Source: Thiomicrorhabdus xiamenensis
GTDB lineage: Bacteria > Pseudomonadota > Gammaproteobacteria > Thiomicrospirales > Thiomicrospiraceae
Direction: 5' to 3'
Assembly (NCBI RefSeq): GCF_013282625.1
Contig: NZ_CP054020.1
Location: 992,001-1,056,000 of the forward strand
Length of the DNA: 64,000 nucleotides
Part shown: positions 25,811 to 36,106 of the stretch, one piece after another
Layout: each line of letters starts with the position of its first letter
Position numbering within the stretch: the first letter of the stretch is position 1
Position numbers and translations under genes: made by a program
Notes under the pieces: generated by a model
The model's input: only the letters and a program-made list of their open reading frames with translations
Databases searched by the model: none
What the model was told of the DNA's origin: nothing

Positions 25811-26962
25811 TTATTTGGCTTTGTAACTGTAAGGCTGGTTTGCATTCACCTTGCTCGTCAACTCTTTGACATTTTCTTGCAGCTTTTGCAGTTCGGTTTG
25901 AATAGTCTTCTGTTGCAGTTGTAACTGTTCAAGCTGTTTTTGCCATTTTATATCGGACTGAGCATCCGGCTGGGTCATAGTTTTCAATTGATCGCTGATT
26001 GTAAGTAGTTTTTTATCGTGTTTTGAAACCAGCCAGCGAATGTCTGCCAGTTGTTGGCTCTGCTTGGCATCCAATCTAGCTGTTCCGCCGGAGGTCATCA
26101 CCGGCTTCGGCTGTTTGGATGCCGCAATCGCCAGTTTTTGCAGTTCTTTGGACAGCGTTGCCTGCTGTTCACTCAGCTGGCTGATCTGTTGAGTCATTTT
26201 ATCCTGCATTGGTTGTAGCTGAGCTTGGAGCAGCTGCTCAATTTCGGCCGAGTTATTCACTGTTGCCGGTATCTTGCTTTGCTCTTGCGGCTGTTCCGCG
26301 GTCTGAATCGTTTTCGGGTTATTATTGACTTCAGGTGTTGTAGTTTCTTCTTGGGAAGTGCTTTCTTCTGTTGTTATATCTACCGGAGGTTGTGGCGATC
26401 GGGCCAGTTTTTCGACATAAAAACGGCTCGCCTCGATCTGCGATGCAAGATCGTCGATCTTAATAGTCATTTTTTTGGTGAAAAGGGCGTTTTCAGTTTG
26501 CACAACATCAAGGATTTCGCCTTTAAGCTGCTCTTGCTGACTGCCAATATTGTAGTAAACGGCGATCATTACCCCGATAGCTGTCAAGCTCAAGAGCAGG
26601 CTGATGACGAGCATGGAAACGAATAGCTTTTTGCTCTCGGCCATTTCCTGAGATGCATGACGGATGGCTTGACGCCAGTTAAAAGTGGCATTGGTCAATT
26701 CTTCAGTGTGGCCGCGCAATGCTTCCGAGACCTGTAAGCTGGCTTTTGCCGCTTCCTGACTTTGGGTTGCGGCTTCCTGGGCAGTTTTTGCCGCTTCGAG
26801 TGTCATAATTGAACTGTCGACTTTGGCTTCCTCGGAAAGAGAGTGTAGCTCTTTATGTGTTTTCTGAGACTGATCGACTTTCTGTTCAAGGTTTTCCCCA
26901 GCCAGATCAAGTTCTTCTACGGCTTCCAGTAGATCATCTACCTGATTATTCTGATCACTCAT
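25811..26962 (-). CDS. Coiled-coil protein with one membrane helix, unknown function
   Basis: A 383-aa protein: an acidic, heptad-rich N-terminus (residues 1-110, with an Ala/Gln-rich TAQEAATQSQEAAKAS stretch), one hydrophobic helix (about 113-137), and a long periplasmic coiled coil with Pro/Thr-rich linkers. No catalytic domain is seen. AGGA precedes the ATG by eight bases. The gene starts 9 bp after the stop of the acidic protein gene, so the two form an operon. The Ala/Gln-rich helices of both proteins look alike (TAQ.A..SA..A), so they may interact. Function unknown. Confidence 0.65.
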   Translation of the reverse strand: MSDQNNQVDDLLEAVEELDLAGENLEQKVDQSQKTHKELHSLSEEAKVDSSIMTLEAAKTAQEAATQSQEAAKASLQVSEALRGHTEELTNATFNWRQAIRHASQEMAESKKLFVSMLVISLLLSLTAIGVMIAVYYNIGSQQEQLKGEILDVVQTENALFTKKMTIKIDDLASQIEASRFYVEKLARSPQPPVDITTEESTSQEETTTPEVNNNPKTIQTAEQPQEQSKIPATVNNSAEIEQLLQAQLQPMQDKMTQQISQLSEQQATLSKELQKLAIAASKQPKPVMTSGGTARLDAKQSQQLADIRWLVSKHDKKLLTISDQLKTMTQPDAQSDIKWQKQLEQLQLQQKTIQTELQKLQENVKELTSKVNANQPYSYKAK

Positions 26963-26971
26963 ATTGCATTC

Positions 26972-28201
26972 CTAAGACTGGTGAAACTCGGCAATTTGAC
27001 TCGCTAGTTCACTATTAACCTGTTTCAGTTCGTCATTTTTGGCTTTGATTTCTTGCAGAATGTCCGTAAGTTCTTCCGCAGTCAGGTTTTTCATTGCTTG
27101 CATATCGACCTGATAGTCGGCGCTCTGCGTAATTTGTTGCGCTCGTTGAATAGCAGCAAATGTTTTTTCAATCGCGTCCTGTGCACTCAGAGCCGATTCC
27201 TGTGCTTTCTGAGCGGTGGCAAGAGCGATTTTAGTTGTCATTTGCGCGGAGCTGCTCAACTGTTCGATGATTTCACGAGTCTGTTTATCCATCTCTACGG
27301 CTTCACTCATTGCCTGAACGGATTCATTGGTTTGCTCAGCCAGAGATTGAAGATCGTTTCGAGACGTTTGTTCATTGTCTTCGGCAAGAATTTCCGGCGT
27401 GGCAGGTGTTTCAAACTCAATGTCGGCAACGGGTTCCTGCGGTTCTTCTTCGATTAACTGGTCGAGATCGGTTTCGAACGTGCTTTCGCTTGGGTTTTCA
27501 TCCACCAGCAAATCGTCCAGGCTTTCGAGATCTGAATTGTCTTCGTTTTGATCGATATCCAAGTCGGTGGTGGATGCTTCCGCAGTCTGAAGCATCTGCT
27601 CAAGATCGTCACTGTCCTCGGCGGGATTGACTTCTTCAATCAAGTCGTTTGAGTGTTCCTCAAGGTCAACGCTTTCTAAATCTGTTATGAGATCGGTCTC
27701 TTGATGAGCATCGTCCACTGATGAATCCAGCGCCGGTTCCGGGAGATCTTCTAAGGTCATGTCGTCTTCGTTTGACAGAGCGTCTTCTTCACCGATCAAT
27801 GCATCCCATTCATCCGGCTGAGCGTCTTCAGAGTCTGCGGAAAGGTCATCCGATAAGTTCGATTGATCTTCGACGTCTGCGTTTTCAGCTGAATTATCCG
27901 CGGCGGTAAAATCTTCGGAAGCAGAAGGTGTATCTTCGTTATCAAGAGCGGCATCCATATCGAGTAGCGCCTGTTCGAGTTCGTCATCAGAGGTCTGAAT
28001 CTGTTCCAGAAGATCGCTGTCGATCTCTTCCTCCGAGGTGTTCACGTCCTCGATTTCCTCGGATTCAGATTGTTTTTCAACTTCATCGATCGAGTTTAAC
28101 AGGGCGTCAACGTCGAGCTCACCTTCCGTGGTTTTGCCTTCCATCATTTCAACCATCTGTTGGGTGGCTAAATCGTCTTTCTGTGGATCTATATTTGACA
28201 T
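26972..28201 (-). CDS. Highly acidic protein with C-terminal coiled coil, unknown function
   Basis: About 409 aa. Residues 10-270 are extremely rich in Asp, Glu and Ser with repeated DLE/SLDDLL-like patches, suggesting disorder. The last 130 residues form amphipathic helices (SVQAMSEAVEMDKQTREIIEQ and IALATAQKAQESALSAQDAIE) reminiscent of the signalling helices of chemoreceptors but without the conserved hairpin tip. The start at 28201 is supported by AGGAAAG; an upstream in-frame ATG at 28228 is not. It is cotranscribed with the membrane coiled-coil gene. The function is unknown; a scaffold is a guess. Confidence 0.6.
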   Translation of the reverse strand: MSNIDPQKDDLATQQMVEMMEGKTTEGELDVDALLNSIDEVEKQSESEEIEDVNTSEEEIDSDLLEQIQTSDDELEQALLDMDAALDNEDTPSASEDFTAADNSAENADVEDQSNLSDDLSADSEDAQPDEWDALIGEEDALSNEDDMTLEDLPEPALDSSVDDAHQETDLITDLESVDLEEHSNDLIEEVNPAEDSDDLEQMLQTAEASTTDLDIDQNEDNSDLESLDDLLVDENPSESTFETDLDQLIEEEPQEPVADIEFETPATPEILAEDNEQTSRNDLQSLAEQTNESVQAMSEAVEMDKQTREIIEQLSSSAQMTTKIALATAQKAQESALSAQDAIEKTFAAIQRAQQITQSADYQVDMQAMKNLTAEELTDILQEIKAKNDELKQVNSELASQIAEFHQS

Positions 28202-28394
28202 GGCACTCTTTCCTACTTCTACTGCCATAATGCTTTAAGCCATATTATTGAGTTTGTTTTAGAGTGGCTAGAGCAATAGGGCGCTTTACTGTTCTGCATC
28301 AAGAAAAGCAAGACAGGTTTCAGCTTATAAAATTGTCAGTAAATTATCAGTTTTTTTGCTTAGTGCACGACTAGCAGTATTTGTGCCATCATCT

Positions 28395-29075
28395 TTAGAT
28401 CGGAAAGTTGGCATCTTGTGTGAATGACAGCCACTCACCGCTTTCAGGATGGGTGAACGCAAGATAGTGTGCGTGCAAAAGCAGGCGTGGCGCCATTTTC
28501 AGAGAATGCGGATCGGCATACAGGTTGTCGCCTAAAATAGGGTGTCCAAGCATTTTCATATGCAGTCTAAGCTGATGGGATCGGCCGGTGATCGGGGTTA
28601 ATTCCACGCTGAACCGGTCGGAAAATTGACGCATTACTCGCCATTGAGTCTGAGCCGATTTGCCGTGAATAAAATCGACCATCTGCAGTGGACGGCGTTC
28701 CCAGTCGCAGCGCATGGGTAAGTGGACTTCTCCGTAATCCTGGCTGATTATTCCGCTACAGACTGCATGGTAGCGCTTACGAGTTTGTCTTTCTTGGAAC
28801 TGTCGGCTCAGGTGACGGTGAGCCTCCTTGGATCGCGCCAGAACCATTAATCCAGAGGTGTCCATATCGAGACGGTGAACGATCAAGGCGTCGGAAAAAC
28901 GGGTTTGCAGATGAGAAAGCAGGCATTCCTGTTTGTCGGCTCCGCGTCCGGGAACCGAAAGCATTCCGCTCGGTTTATTGGCAATAATGATTTCCGAGTC
29001 GCTGTATAGCACCCAGTTGGCATCGTACTCGAAGCTTTTTAATGTGACCGCCGGAGGGCGCAGGTTTGCATGCAT
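28395..29075 (-). CDS. rluA: RluA-type pseudouridine synthase
   Basis: A 226-aa enzyme matching E. coli RluA along its length: NKPSGMLSVPGR, the catalytic VHRLDMDTSGLMVLA (Asp in HRLDxxTSG), PITGRSHQLRLHM and ILGDNLYA. RluA modifies U746 of 23S rRNA and U32 of some tRNAs. There is no S4 domain, as expected for RluA and unlike the RluC homologue at 33426. It is divergent from the phosphatase gene at 29142, with about 65 bp between starts. Confidence 0.9.
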   Translation of the reverse strand: MHANLRPPAVTLKSFEYDANWVLYSDSEIIIANKPSGMLSVPGRGADKQECLLSHLQTRFSDALIVHRLDMDTSGLMVLARSKEAHRHLSRQFQERQTRKRYHAVCSGIISQDYGEVHLPMRCDWERRPLQMVDFIHGKSAQTQWRVMRQFSDRFSVELTPITGRSHQLRLHMKMLGHPILGDNLYADPHSLKMAPRLLLHAHYLAFTHPESGEWLSFTQDANFPI

Positions 29076-29141
29076 TTTTCAGTTGAGCCTTGTAAACTAA
29101 GGCGTTTATTTTATAGCAAGGGAATCTAGAGGAATCTGCAA

Positions 29142-29627
29142 ATGGCAAAAAAAGTCTCTGTCTTGTTTGTCTGTTTAGGCAATATTTGCCGCTCGCCGAC
29201 GGCACATGCGGTTTTTCGCAAGCTCGTTATCGATGAAGGGTTGGCAAAGCAAATTGAAATCGATTCCGCCGGTACGGCTGCCTACCATGTCGGGAATCCG
29301 CCGGACAGCCGTTCCACCCAGGTCGCTCAAGGGCGTGGTATCCAGATGAATGACTTGCGTGCCCGTGCAGTGGATTTCGGCGACTTCTATCAGTTTGACT
29401 ATATTCTGGCAATGGATCATTCCAATTACAGCAATCTGTATGAAATGGCGTTACCGGAACACCGCGAAAAATTGCATATGTTCCTGCAATTTACCGAGGA
29501 GTTCGAGGAAACGGAAGTGCCGGATCCTTATTACGGGGGACCTCAAGGATTCGACCATGTTTTTGATCTGGTTGAATCGGCCTCCCGCGGTTTGCTCGAA
29601 CATATCAAGCAAAACCATCTCGACTGA
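29142..29627 (+). CDS. Low-molecular-weight protein tyrosine phosphatase
   Basis: A 161-aa phosphatase. The P-loop VCLGNICRSP carries Cys11 and Arg17 (C-x5-R), and VPDPYYGG supplies the general acid Asp near residue 126. The length is standard. Such enzymes dephosphorylate tyrosine kinases of capsule synthesis or low-molecular substrates. No BY-kinase is nearby, so the substrate is unknown. It ends at a strong shared terminator facing rne. Confidence 0.93.
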   Translation: MAKKVSVLFVCLGNICRSPTAHAVFRKLVIDEGLAKQIEIDSAGTAAYHVGNPPDSRSTQVAQGRGIQMNDLRARAVDFGDFYQFDYILAMDHSNYSNLYEMALPEHREKLHMFLQFTEEFEETEVPDPYYGGPQGFDHVFDLVESASRGLLEHIKQNHLD

Positions 29628-29680
29628 CGGAAGGGAATCACTTTCTGATTGTTTGATGGTTTTGACTTAAACGCAGACAT

Positions 29681-29719
29681 AAAAAAACGCCCAAGAGCGA
29701 ATGCTCTTGGGCGTTTTTC
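29681..29719. terminator. Bidirectional terminator between phosphatase and rne
   Basis: AAAAAACGCCCAAGAGC and GCTCTTGGGCGTTTTTC form a long stem with a four-base loop and T-runs on both strands. It serves the two convergent genes. Confidence 0.92.
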
Positions 29720-29742
29720 ATTGAAGGAAAAGAAATACAGGC

Positions 29743-32637
29743 TTACGCTTTGGTTTTCTCTTCTTCTTGCTTCGCCTCTTGCTCGGTCGCTTCCGCTTCA
29801 GAGGAGACTTCCGGCTTGGCTGACGGTTCGCTTAGCGTTTCGTCTTTTGGACTATTATCCGTAACGTCATCCGCTTGGATTTCGGTCTCTGTTTTTTCCG
29901 CTACGCTGTTGTTTGCAGAGGCAACATTATCGGTTTCAGACGGTGCTTCTTCCGAGTTTGCTCCCGAATCCGCTTCTGAATTATCAGATGCGCTCTGCGT
30001 CTCAACTGGGGACTCTTTCTGCGTTTCAACTTGCCCGTCGGTTTCTGCTTCCGATTTTTCTTCGCTCTCGCTAACGGAAGTTTCCGGTTCGGTTGTGACC
30101 GTCTCGGTAACGTTTTCAGCGGTGCTATTAAAGTTCAGCTCGGCTTGAGGTTCAGCCGCTTCAGAGTCAACGGTTTTCTCTGCGTCCTGTTGCTCAGTGG
30201 CAGGGGCTTTGTCCGCGTTGTCCATCTGGATCTCATTGCTGTTGTCAGTGGTTTCAGAGACCGAGCCCTGGTTTAGGATTGTCTCTTCTTGCATTGATTC
30301 AACAGGCGCCTGCGCAACTGTCAGATTCTCAGAAGTTGCAGCGGTCATCTCTTGAGATGTCTCGCTTTGCTGCTTCTGTTCTTCTTTGGCAGGTTCCTTA
30401 TGAATCACTTCACCGTCTTTGGTTACCGTTACCAGATGCGGTGCCGGAGAATGGATCGAACGGCTTTCCGCATCTTTAGGTGCACGACGGCGCGAGTTGA
30501 AACCACTGCGACTGTTATAGCGGCTACGGCGTCTTGAGCGAGGCTTACTTTCTTTAGTTTCCTCTTTCGGCTTATTGCTGGCCTGGACAGGAGCCTTTTC
30601 TTCCTGAGTTGCGTTTAGTTGCTGATCGGTTTTTTCAACATCCTGCTCCTGAATCGGTTGGGTGTTTTGGTTTTCCGGTTTGGCATTTTCGTCCTGGCGA
30701 GGACGACGGCGACGGTTATTACGGCGGCGATTGCTCTTGGCCGAAGTATTTTCCTGCTTGTCGTTCTCTTCATTAATCGTTTTCGCCGTTGTTTCAGCCG
30801 CGGTCTCTTTGGACTCTGGGCGGTCATTTCGGTTGCCGCGACGGCGGTCATTGCGGCGACGGTCGTTACGGTTGTTACGATTGCGGTTATTGCGATTACG
30901 GTTGCCTTGGGATTTCTCTTTCGGCTTCACTTCTTCCGGCTCTTCCGCTTTGCCGAACAGTGCTGACCAGACTCGTTTGAACAGTCCGGCTTTCACTTCG
31001 CCATTTGGTTTTTCTTCAACGGATGCAGGAGGCGGAGGTGCCATAGGGGTAACGTTTTGCACCGCAGGCTCTTCTTTTGGCTTCGGTGTTTCGTTAACGC
31101 TGTGGATTTCTTCTTCGCTCTTGATTTCGTCTTTCGCTTCATAGCTGATGACATGTACTTCATCATCGCTAAGACGGGTGCGTTCCATCATATATTGCGG
31201 TGTCTGCAGGTGTTCGTTCGGAACGATCAGGACATGCATATTATGGCGGTCTTCGATTTTAGTAATCTGCGCGCGTTTTTCATTCAACAGGAAGGTTGCT
31301 ACGTCAACCGGCAGTTGCACGGTTACTCGACGAGTGTTTTCTTTCATGCTTTCTTCTTCAAGCAGTCGAAGAATGGACAGACCCAATGAAGAGACGCCAC
31401 GGATTACGCCGACACCTTTACAGCGAGGGCAGACAATCTGAGTGGATTCTTCAATCGATGGACGCAGGCGCTGACGCGACATTTCCAGTAGTCCGAAGCG
31501 GGAGATTTTGCTGATCTGGACGCGGGCACGATCTGATTTGACCGCTTCGCGAAGTTTGTTTTCCACTTCGCGCTGGTGTTTGCTGGAGTGCATATCGATA
31601 AAGTCGATAACCACCAGTCCACCAAGGTCGCGAAGACGCAGTTGGCGAGCGATTTCGCAGGCGGCTTCCATATTGGTATTGAAGGCGGTTTCTTCGATAT
31701 CTCCACCTTTGGTTGCACGGCTGGAGTTGATATCAATGGCCGTTAAGGCTTCGGTGATATCAATAACGATCGCACCGCCGGAAGGCAGGGTAACTTCGCG
31801 CTGATAAGCGGATTCGATTTGCGATTCAATCTGGAAGCGGGTGAACAGCGGAATTGTGTCCTGATAAGGTTTGACCTTATAAACCTGCTGCGGCATAACG
31901 TGCTGGATGAAGTCGCGCGCTTTATGGAAGGTGTCCATGTCGTCGATAATGATTTCACCGATATCCTGACGCAGGTAGTCGCGAATCGCCAGAATAACAA
32001 TGTCAGATTCCTGGTGAATCAGGAAAGGCGCGGATTTTTCATTCGCGGCACTTTTAATGGCATCCCACAGTTGGATCAGGTAGTTGACACCCCACTGGAG
32101 TTCTTCAGTGCTTTTGCCGACACCAGCGGTACGGATAATCAAGCCCATACCTTCCGGGGTATTCAAGTCGCGCAGTGTGTCGCGGATATCGGAGCGTTCG
32201 TCGCCTTCGATACGACGTGAGATACCGCCGGCCTTCGGATTGTTTGGCATCATGACCACATAAGGACCCGCAAGGGTGATTTGAGTGGTCAGTGCCGCAC
32301 CTTTATTACCGCGCTCTTCTTTCTGGACTTGAACGATGACTTCCTGACCTTCGCTCAGTACATCTTTGATGCTCAGGCGACCGGAATCGGGTTTTTCATT
32401 TGGAAAGTATTCGCTGGCGACTTCTTTAAAAGGGAGGAAACCATGGCGCTCGGCACCGTAATCAACGAAAGCGGCTTCCAGAGAAGGTTCGATTCGGGTG
32501 ATTTTCCCTTTATAGATATTGGCTTTTTTCTTTTGATGAAGTGGGGTTTCGACGTCCAAATCATATAATGTCTGGCCATCGACAAGAGCAATGCGAACCT
32601 CTTCCTTCTGGGTCGCATTTATTAGCATTCTTTTCAT
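29743..32637 (-). CDS. rne: Ribonuclease E
   Basis: A 964-aa endoribonuclease, the core of the RNA degradosome. The N-terminal half holds the S1 domain (about residues 35-125), the RNase H and DNase I-like parts with [11 protein letters not shown], and the zinc-link CPRCKG near residue 400 that joins the dimers. The C-terminal half is long, disordered and rich in Arg ([12 protein letters not shown]-like patches near 610-680, an RNA-binding region), then very acidic and Glu/Ser/Thr-rich to the end. It reads away from rluC across a 790-bp spacer, as in other gammaproteobacteria. RNase E normally autoregulates through its long 5' leader. Confidence 0.97.
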   Translation of the reverse strand: MKRMLINATQKEEVRIALVDGQTLYDLDVETPLHQKKKANIYKGKITRIEPSLEAAFVDYGAERHGFLPFKEVASEYFPNEKPDSGRLSIKDVLSEGQEVIVQVQKEERGNKGAALTTQITLAGPYVVMMPNNPKAGGISRRIEGDERSDIRDTLRDLNTPEGMGLIIRTAGVGKSTEELQWGVNYLIQLWDAIKSAANEKSAPFLIHQESDIVILAIRDYLRQDIGEIIIDDMDTFHKARDFIQHVMPQQVYKVKPYQDTIPLFTRFQIESQIESAYQREVTLPSGGAIVIDITEALTAIDINSSRATKGGDIEETAFNTNMEAACEIARQLRLRDLGGLVVIDFIDMHSSKHQREVENKLREAVKSDRARVQISKISRFGLLEMSRQRLRPSIEESTQIVCPRCKGVGVIRGVSSLGLSILRLLEEESMKENTRRVTVQLPVDVATFLLNEKRAQITKIEDRHNMHVLIVPNEHLQTPQYMMERTRLSDDEVHVISYEAKDEIKSEEEIHSVNETPKPKEEPAVQNVTPMAPPPPASVEEKPNGEVKAGLFKRVWSALFGKAEEPEEVKPKEKSQGNRNRNNRNRNNRNDRRRNDRRRGNRNDRPESKETAAETTAKTINEENDKQENTSAKSNRRRNNRRRRPRQDENAKPENQNTQPIQEQDVEKTDQQLNATQEEKAPVQASNKPKEETKESKPRSRRRSRYNSRSGFNSRRRAPKDAESRSIHSPAPHLVTVTKDGEVIHKEPAKEEQKQQSETSQEMTAATSENLTVAQAPVESMQEETILNQGSVSETTDNSNEIQMDNADKAPATEQQDAEKTVDSEAAEPQAELNFNSTAENVTETVTTEPETSVSESEEKSEAETDGQVETQKESPVETQSASDNSEADSGANSEEAPSETDNVASANNSVAEKTETEIQADDVTDNSPKDETLSEPSAKPEVSSEAEATEQEAKQEEEKTKA

Positions 32638-33425
32638 TTATGTCTCTTTTGACTCAAGAGAACACAGTGTGCACGGATGGCGTCATCCTGCGTTTAAGAT
32701 GCAACGAGGTTATCGGCAGCAAAAGGGTGTCTAGGCAAGTTGTTACCATTTCAGGGAGTTTGCAGAACTTTTATTCCGTTGCCGACTATTCGGCATCCCG
32801 GAATTGCCCGGTCAAAGGGCTAAGCACTGGTTTTTGGTAAACGCCGTGATGCGTTTAAAAGTATCAAGTTCATCAGTTTGGTAACATTTGTATCGAGCAG
32901 CGATCATCTTTCTGGTTTTTATTATTGTGCCGGTGCTCTAGCCGTCAAAGCCTTGGCTTTGATTTTTAACGGTCTTTCCGCTTGCTCTCGTATGGTCTTT
33001 CCGGCGTCTTAGGGGATTTAACGGTTTGACTTAGAGTCAAATGATTCATAAGGCGTATTAAATCGCTGCGCCGGTCAACTTTGCATACTTTTGCATTGGT
33101 TGTTGTCCGTTTAACTGTGTTCAAGGTTATATAAAAGCTGTCCGGAAACCCCGAAAAGCGGTTTAAAAATTCGTCTTAAACACCGGTCGTTGTTTACTCT
33201 AAAGTGCAGTAAAACATCGACCTATTTCGCTTATAATTTTGCAAGCTTCGCAAATATATCATTGTGTCGCTACCTTGGCAATCGGTGATTGATGAATCGG
33301 TGGAAAAACCTGTGAATAAGTTGTCACTAAGTGCGGTTTTGTTTTGCTCGAGCCTAAAACGGCAGGCGAATAGAGTAGAATAGGCTTTTTTTGAAATTTT
33401 CAGAGTATCTGGCGACGGAGTGGAG
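32638..33425. other. Long spacer between divergent rne and rluC
   Basis: No gene is supported in this 790-bp stretch. The size and place match the long 5' untranslated region of rne, which in E. coli folds into hairpins that RNase E cuts to control its own mRNA. No specific hairpin homologue could be recognised. The rluC promoter must also lie here, near 33340-33410 (TAGAAT near 33378 is a candidate -10). Confidence 0.5.
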
Positions 33426-34382
33426 ATGACCGAGCAACATGCGGCTTCCAAAGTACAGTTTCTGACCGTTGGCGAAGAAGACCACGGTCAGCGGTTGGAT
33501 AATTTTTTAATGCGTCATTTCAGAAAAGCGCCTAAGGCCTTGATTTATCGGATTATTCGTAAAGGAGAGGTTCGCGTTAATAAAGGTCGCTCCAAAGTCA
33601 GTAATCGAATTGAAAGCGGGGATGTGGTACGGGTTCCGCCTATGCGACTGCCGCAAACGGATAAGGTTGAAGATAGCGAGATTCCGGCTGATGAATTGCG
33701 TCAGATAGAGCAGGCGATTCTATATGAAGATGCTGATCTGATGGTGGTCAATAAGCCTTCTGGCGTGGCGGTGCATGGCGGCGGCGGTATCCGCTACGGA
33801 CTGATTGAAGTTTTACGTGCCTTGCGTCCACGAGCTAAAAGACTGGAATTGGTACACCGTATCGACCGTGATACCTCGGGTTGTATTCTGGTCGCGAAAA
33901 AAGCATCGGTTCTGAAAGCGTTGCATCAACAGATGCGCGACGATCAGTTTGAGAAGCGTTATCTGGCCATTGTCAGCGGTGTCTGGCCAAAGAATGTCAG
34001 CAAGGTGGATTTGCCGCTGCGTAAAGACCATCTTCCGAATGGCGGTTGGCATGTAAAGGTCGCGCAGGACGGAAAAAGCGCCTTGAGTTATTTCGAAGTC
34101 AAGCAGCACCTTAATGGGTGTGATCTGATGGCGGTGCGTCTTAAGACCGGACGTACGCATCAGATCAGGGTCCATGCATTGGCGCAGGGCTGTGCTCTGG
34201 TCGGCGATGACCGTTATGGTGACCGGGAGTTGAATAAGCGCTTCCGCAAGAAAGGAATGAAACGTCTGGCGTTGCACGCGCATATTCTTGGTTTTACCCA
34301 TCCCAATACCGAGCAGAAAATGCGTATCGAAGCGCCGTTGTGGGCCGATTTCAAACGTTTAATCGAAGAGCAGTCGCTGTAA
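33426..34382 (+). CDS. rluC: 23S rRNA pseudouridine 955/2504/2580 synthase
   Basis: A 318-aa RluC-type enzyme. An S4 RNA-binding domain (about residues 18-80, QRLDNFLMRHFRKAPKALIYRIIRKGEVRVN) is followed by the RluA catalytic domain with VVNKPSGVAVHGG, VHRIDRDTSGC and TGRTHQIRVHA. The ATG at 33426 is chosen because GGAG lies five bases upstream; a GTG two codons earlier is less likely. Divergence from rne is the conserved gammaproteobacterial arrangement. Confidence 0.94.
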   Translation: MTEQHAASKVQFLTVGEEDHGQRLDNFLMRHFRKAPKALIYRIIRKGEVRVNKGRSKVSNRIESGDVVRVPPMRLPQTDKVEDSEIPADELRQIEQAILYEDADLMVVNKPSGVAVHGGGGIRYGLIEVLRALRPRAKRLELVHRIDRDTSGCILVAKKASVLKALHQQMRDDQFEKRYLAIVSGVWPKNVSKVDLPLRKDHLPNGGWHVKVAQDGKSALSYFEVKQHLNGCDLMAVRLKTGRTHQIRVHALAQGCALVGDDRYGDRELNKRFRKKGMKRLALHAHILGFTHPNTEQKMRIEAPLWADFKRLIEEQSL

Positions 34383-34409
34383 AGGGTTTGCGAAATTATG
34401 GAGGATTCA

Positions 34410-35072
34410 ATGAAAAAATATAAGTTGGTCATTTTTGACTGGGACGGAACCCTGATGAACTCCGAAGGGCGTATTGTTGATGCTTTGCAACTTGCGGCCA
34501 GAGAGTGCGGATTGGAAGTGTTGCCGAGCCATGAGTGCAAGCAGATTATCGGTCTGGCATTGGATAAAGCGGTTTTAACGCTTTACCCTCATTTGGAGCA
34601 GGATCAGGAAAAACTGGTCAGTATGTGCGAAGCCTATACGATGAATTTTCTCGAGCAGTCTGATGTGCAGATGATTCCTTTTGACGGCGCCGAAGCGATG
34701 CTGCTGAATCTTCGCCAGCAAGGAGTCAAGCTGGCGATTGCAACCGGTAAAAGCCGCAAGGGGCTGAATCAGGTTCTTGCAGAATGTGGCTTCGAACCGT
34801 ACTTCGATATTACCCGGACGCCTGTCGAGTCGGCTTCCAAGCCAGATCCTCTGATGTTGACGCAGATTTTGGAAGCATTGAATATTGCAATAGAAGATGC
34901 GGTGATGGTCGGTGATACGACTTTCGATATGGAGATGGCGCGTAACTGTGGCATGGATCGTATTGCCCTGAGCCATGGTGTTCACCAGATGGAGGTTTTG
35001 GCTGAATATGATCCGGTTGCCTGTCTGGACTCTTTGCAGGAACTGAATATGTGGTTAATGCAGAATATTTAA
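34410..35072 (+). CDS. HAD-superfamily hydrolase (phosphoglycolate phosphatase-like)
   Basis: A 220-aa HAD-IA phosphatase. Motif I FDWDGTLMNS, motif II IATGKSRKG, Lys in SASKPDP and motif IV VMVGDTTFDMEMA are intact. The start follows GGAGG by five bases. It lies 27 bp after rluC and is cotranscribed with it, as the homologue is in several gammaproteobacteria. The substrate is uncertain; similarity is to Gph/YieH-like enzymes. Confidence 0.9.
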   Translation: MKKYKLVIFDWDGTLMNSEGRIVDALQLAARECGLEVLPSHECKQIIGLALDKAVLTLYPHLEQDQEKLVSMCEAYTMNFLEQSDVQMIPFDGAEAMLLNLRQQGVKLAIATGKSRKGLNQVLAECGFEPYFDITRTPVESASKPDPLMLTQILEALNIAIEDAVMVGDTTFDMEMARNCGMDRIALSHGVHQMEVLAEYDPVACLDSLQELNMWLMQNI

Positions 35073-35107
35073 AGCCGCCAGTCTGCTATCCGACTGTGCA
35101 GGTACAT

Positions 35108-35137
35108 CAAAAGCCCGGAATTAATGCCGGGCTTTTG
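35108..35137. terminator. Bidirectional terminator
   Basis: CAAAAGCCCGG and CCGGGCTTTTG form an 11-bp stem with an eight-base loop between the convergent HAD and yceF genes. Confidence 0.85.
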
Positions 35138-35164
35138 ATTTTGGCAGCCATGAATCTTGAGATG

Positions 35165-35812
35165 CTAAGGCTTGAGCGGCAATGGATAACCCATTTGATA
35201 AAAAATATCGGTTAAATCCATTAGCGGCAGACCGATCAGTGCGTTCGGGTCGCGACTGTCAATACGCTGGAAGAGTGTGACGCCGAGACCTTCGGACTTA
35301 AAACTGCCGGCGCAGTTTAACGGCTGTTCGATGGTCAGGTAATTATCGATGACGTTATCGCTTAACTCTCGGAAATGAACTACTGTGGTGTCCATTTTTT
35401 GATAGGTTTTGCCCGTTTGGCCATTTATTACCACCAGTCCGGTATAAAAGGTGATCGATTGGCCGCTGAACTGACGCAGTTGTTGCTGTGCCACGGCAAA
35501 GGTGTGTGGTTTACCGATAGGGTGGTTGTCGAATACCGCACATTGATCTGAGCCGATGATTAGTGCGTCGGGGTGTTTCCCGGCAACCGCCTGGGCTTTG
35601 GCCAAAGAGAGGCGCGCGACCATCGCTTCAGGTCGTTCACCCTGCAGTGGGGTTTCATCCACTTCCGGTTTATCGGTGTCGAACGGAAGGTGGAGTTTTT
35701 CCAGCATCTGCTTACGAAAAATCGACGTTGATCCTAAGATAATCGGTGGAAGCCCGTTCGAGTCTGGATTAGTTTGTGAATTAATTGTGGATAACCCGTG
35801 GGTATCTTGCAT
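35165..35812 (-). CDS. yceF: Maf-family nucleotide pyrophosphatase (YceF type)
   Basis: A 215-aa house-cleaning pyrophosphatase. The Maf motif ILGSTSIFRKQMLEKL, the DETPLQGERPEAMVARLSLAKA segment and IIGSDQ (catalytic Asp) are present. YceF homologues hydrolyse 7-methyl-GTP. An extra 22 or so residues precede the usual start of the family. The gene is in the expected place between rluC and yceD but on the opposite strand to yceD, with a 290-bp spacer that must carry two divergent promoters. Confidence 0.92.
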   Translation of the reverse strand: MQDTHGLSTINSQTNPDSNGLPPIILGSTSIFRKQMLEKLHLPFDTDKPEVDETPLQGERPEAMVARLSLAKAQAVAGKHPDALIIGSDQCAVFDNHPIGKPHTFAVAQQQLRQFSGQSITFYTGLVVINGQTGKTYQKMDTTVVHFRELSDNVIDNYLTIEQPLNCAGSFKSEGLGVTLFQRIDSRDPNALIGLPLMDLTDIFYQMGYPLPLKP

Positions 35813-36106
35813 TGGATTCTCTCGGTTTTAATGGTGTCGTTCTGTGTCGTTTAGCGTGTTTTACTACGAAGAATTGCATTCTGTATCGCTTTTTACGTAA
35901 AACGTTCGAAACAGTTTATGAAAAAATAAAGGTTTTGTAATCTCTTGTTTTTTAAGGTAAAACGCCTGTATTTCAGGTTTTGAATGCATCTGCTTTTGAC
36001 GGCTTGAATGCTTAAAATCCAATGAGACGAAGTTTTTGTGTAAATAACGACTTTTTTGTGCGTTATTTTTTGACTTAGCAAGAGGTTGCGGGTATGATGC
36101 GCGCCT

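Noticed and set aside
30619-31144. Long plus-strand frames opposite rne
   Set aside because: They are shadows of the Arg-rich and acidic repeats of RNase E; the composition is extreme and nothing matches a family.
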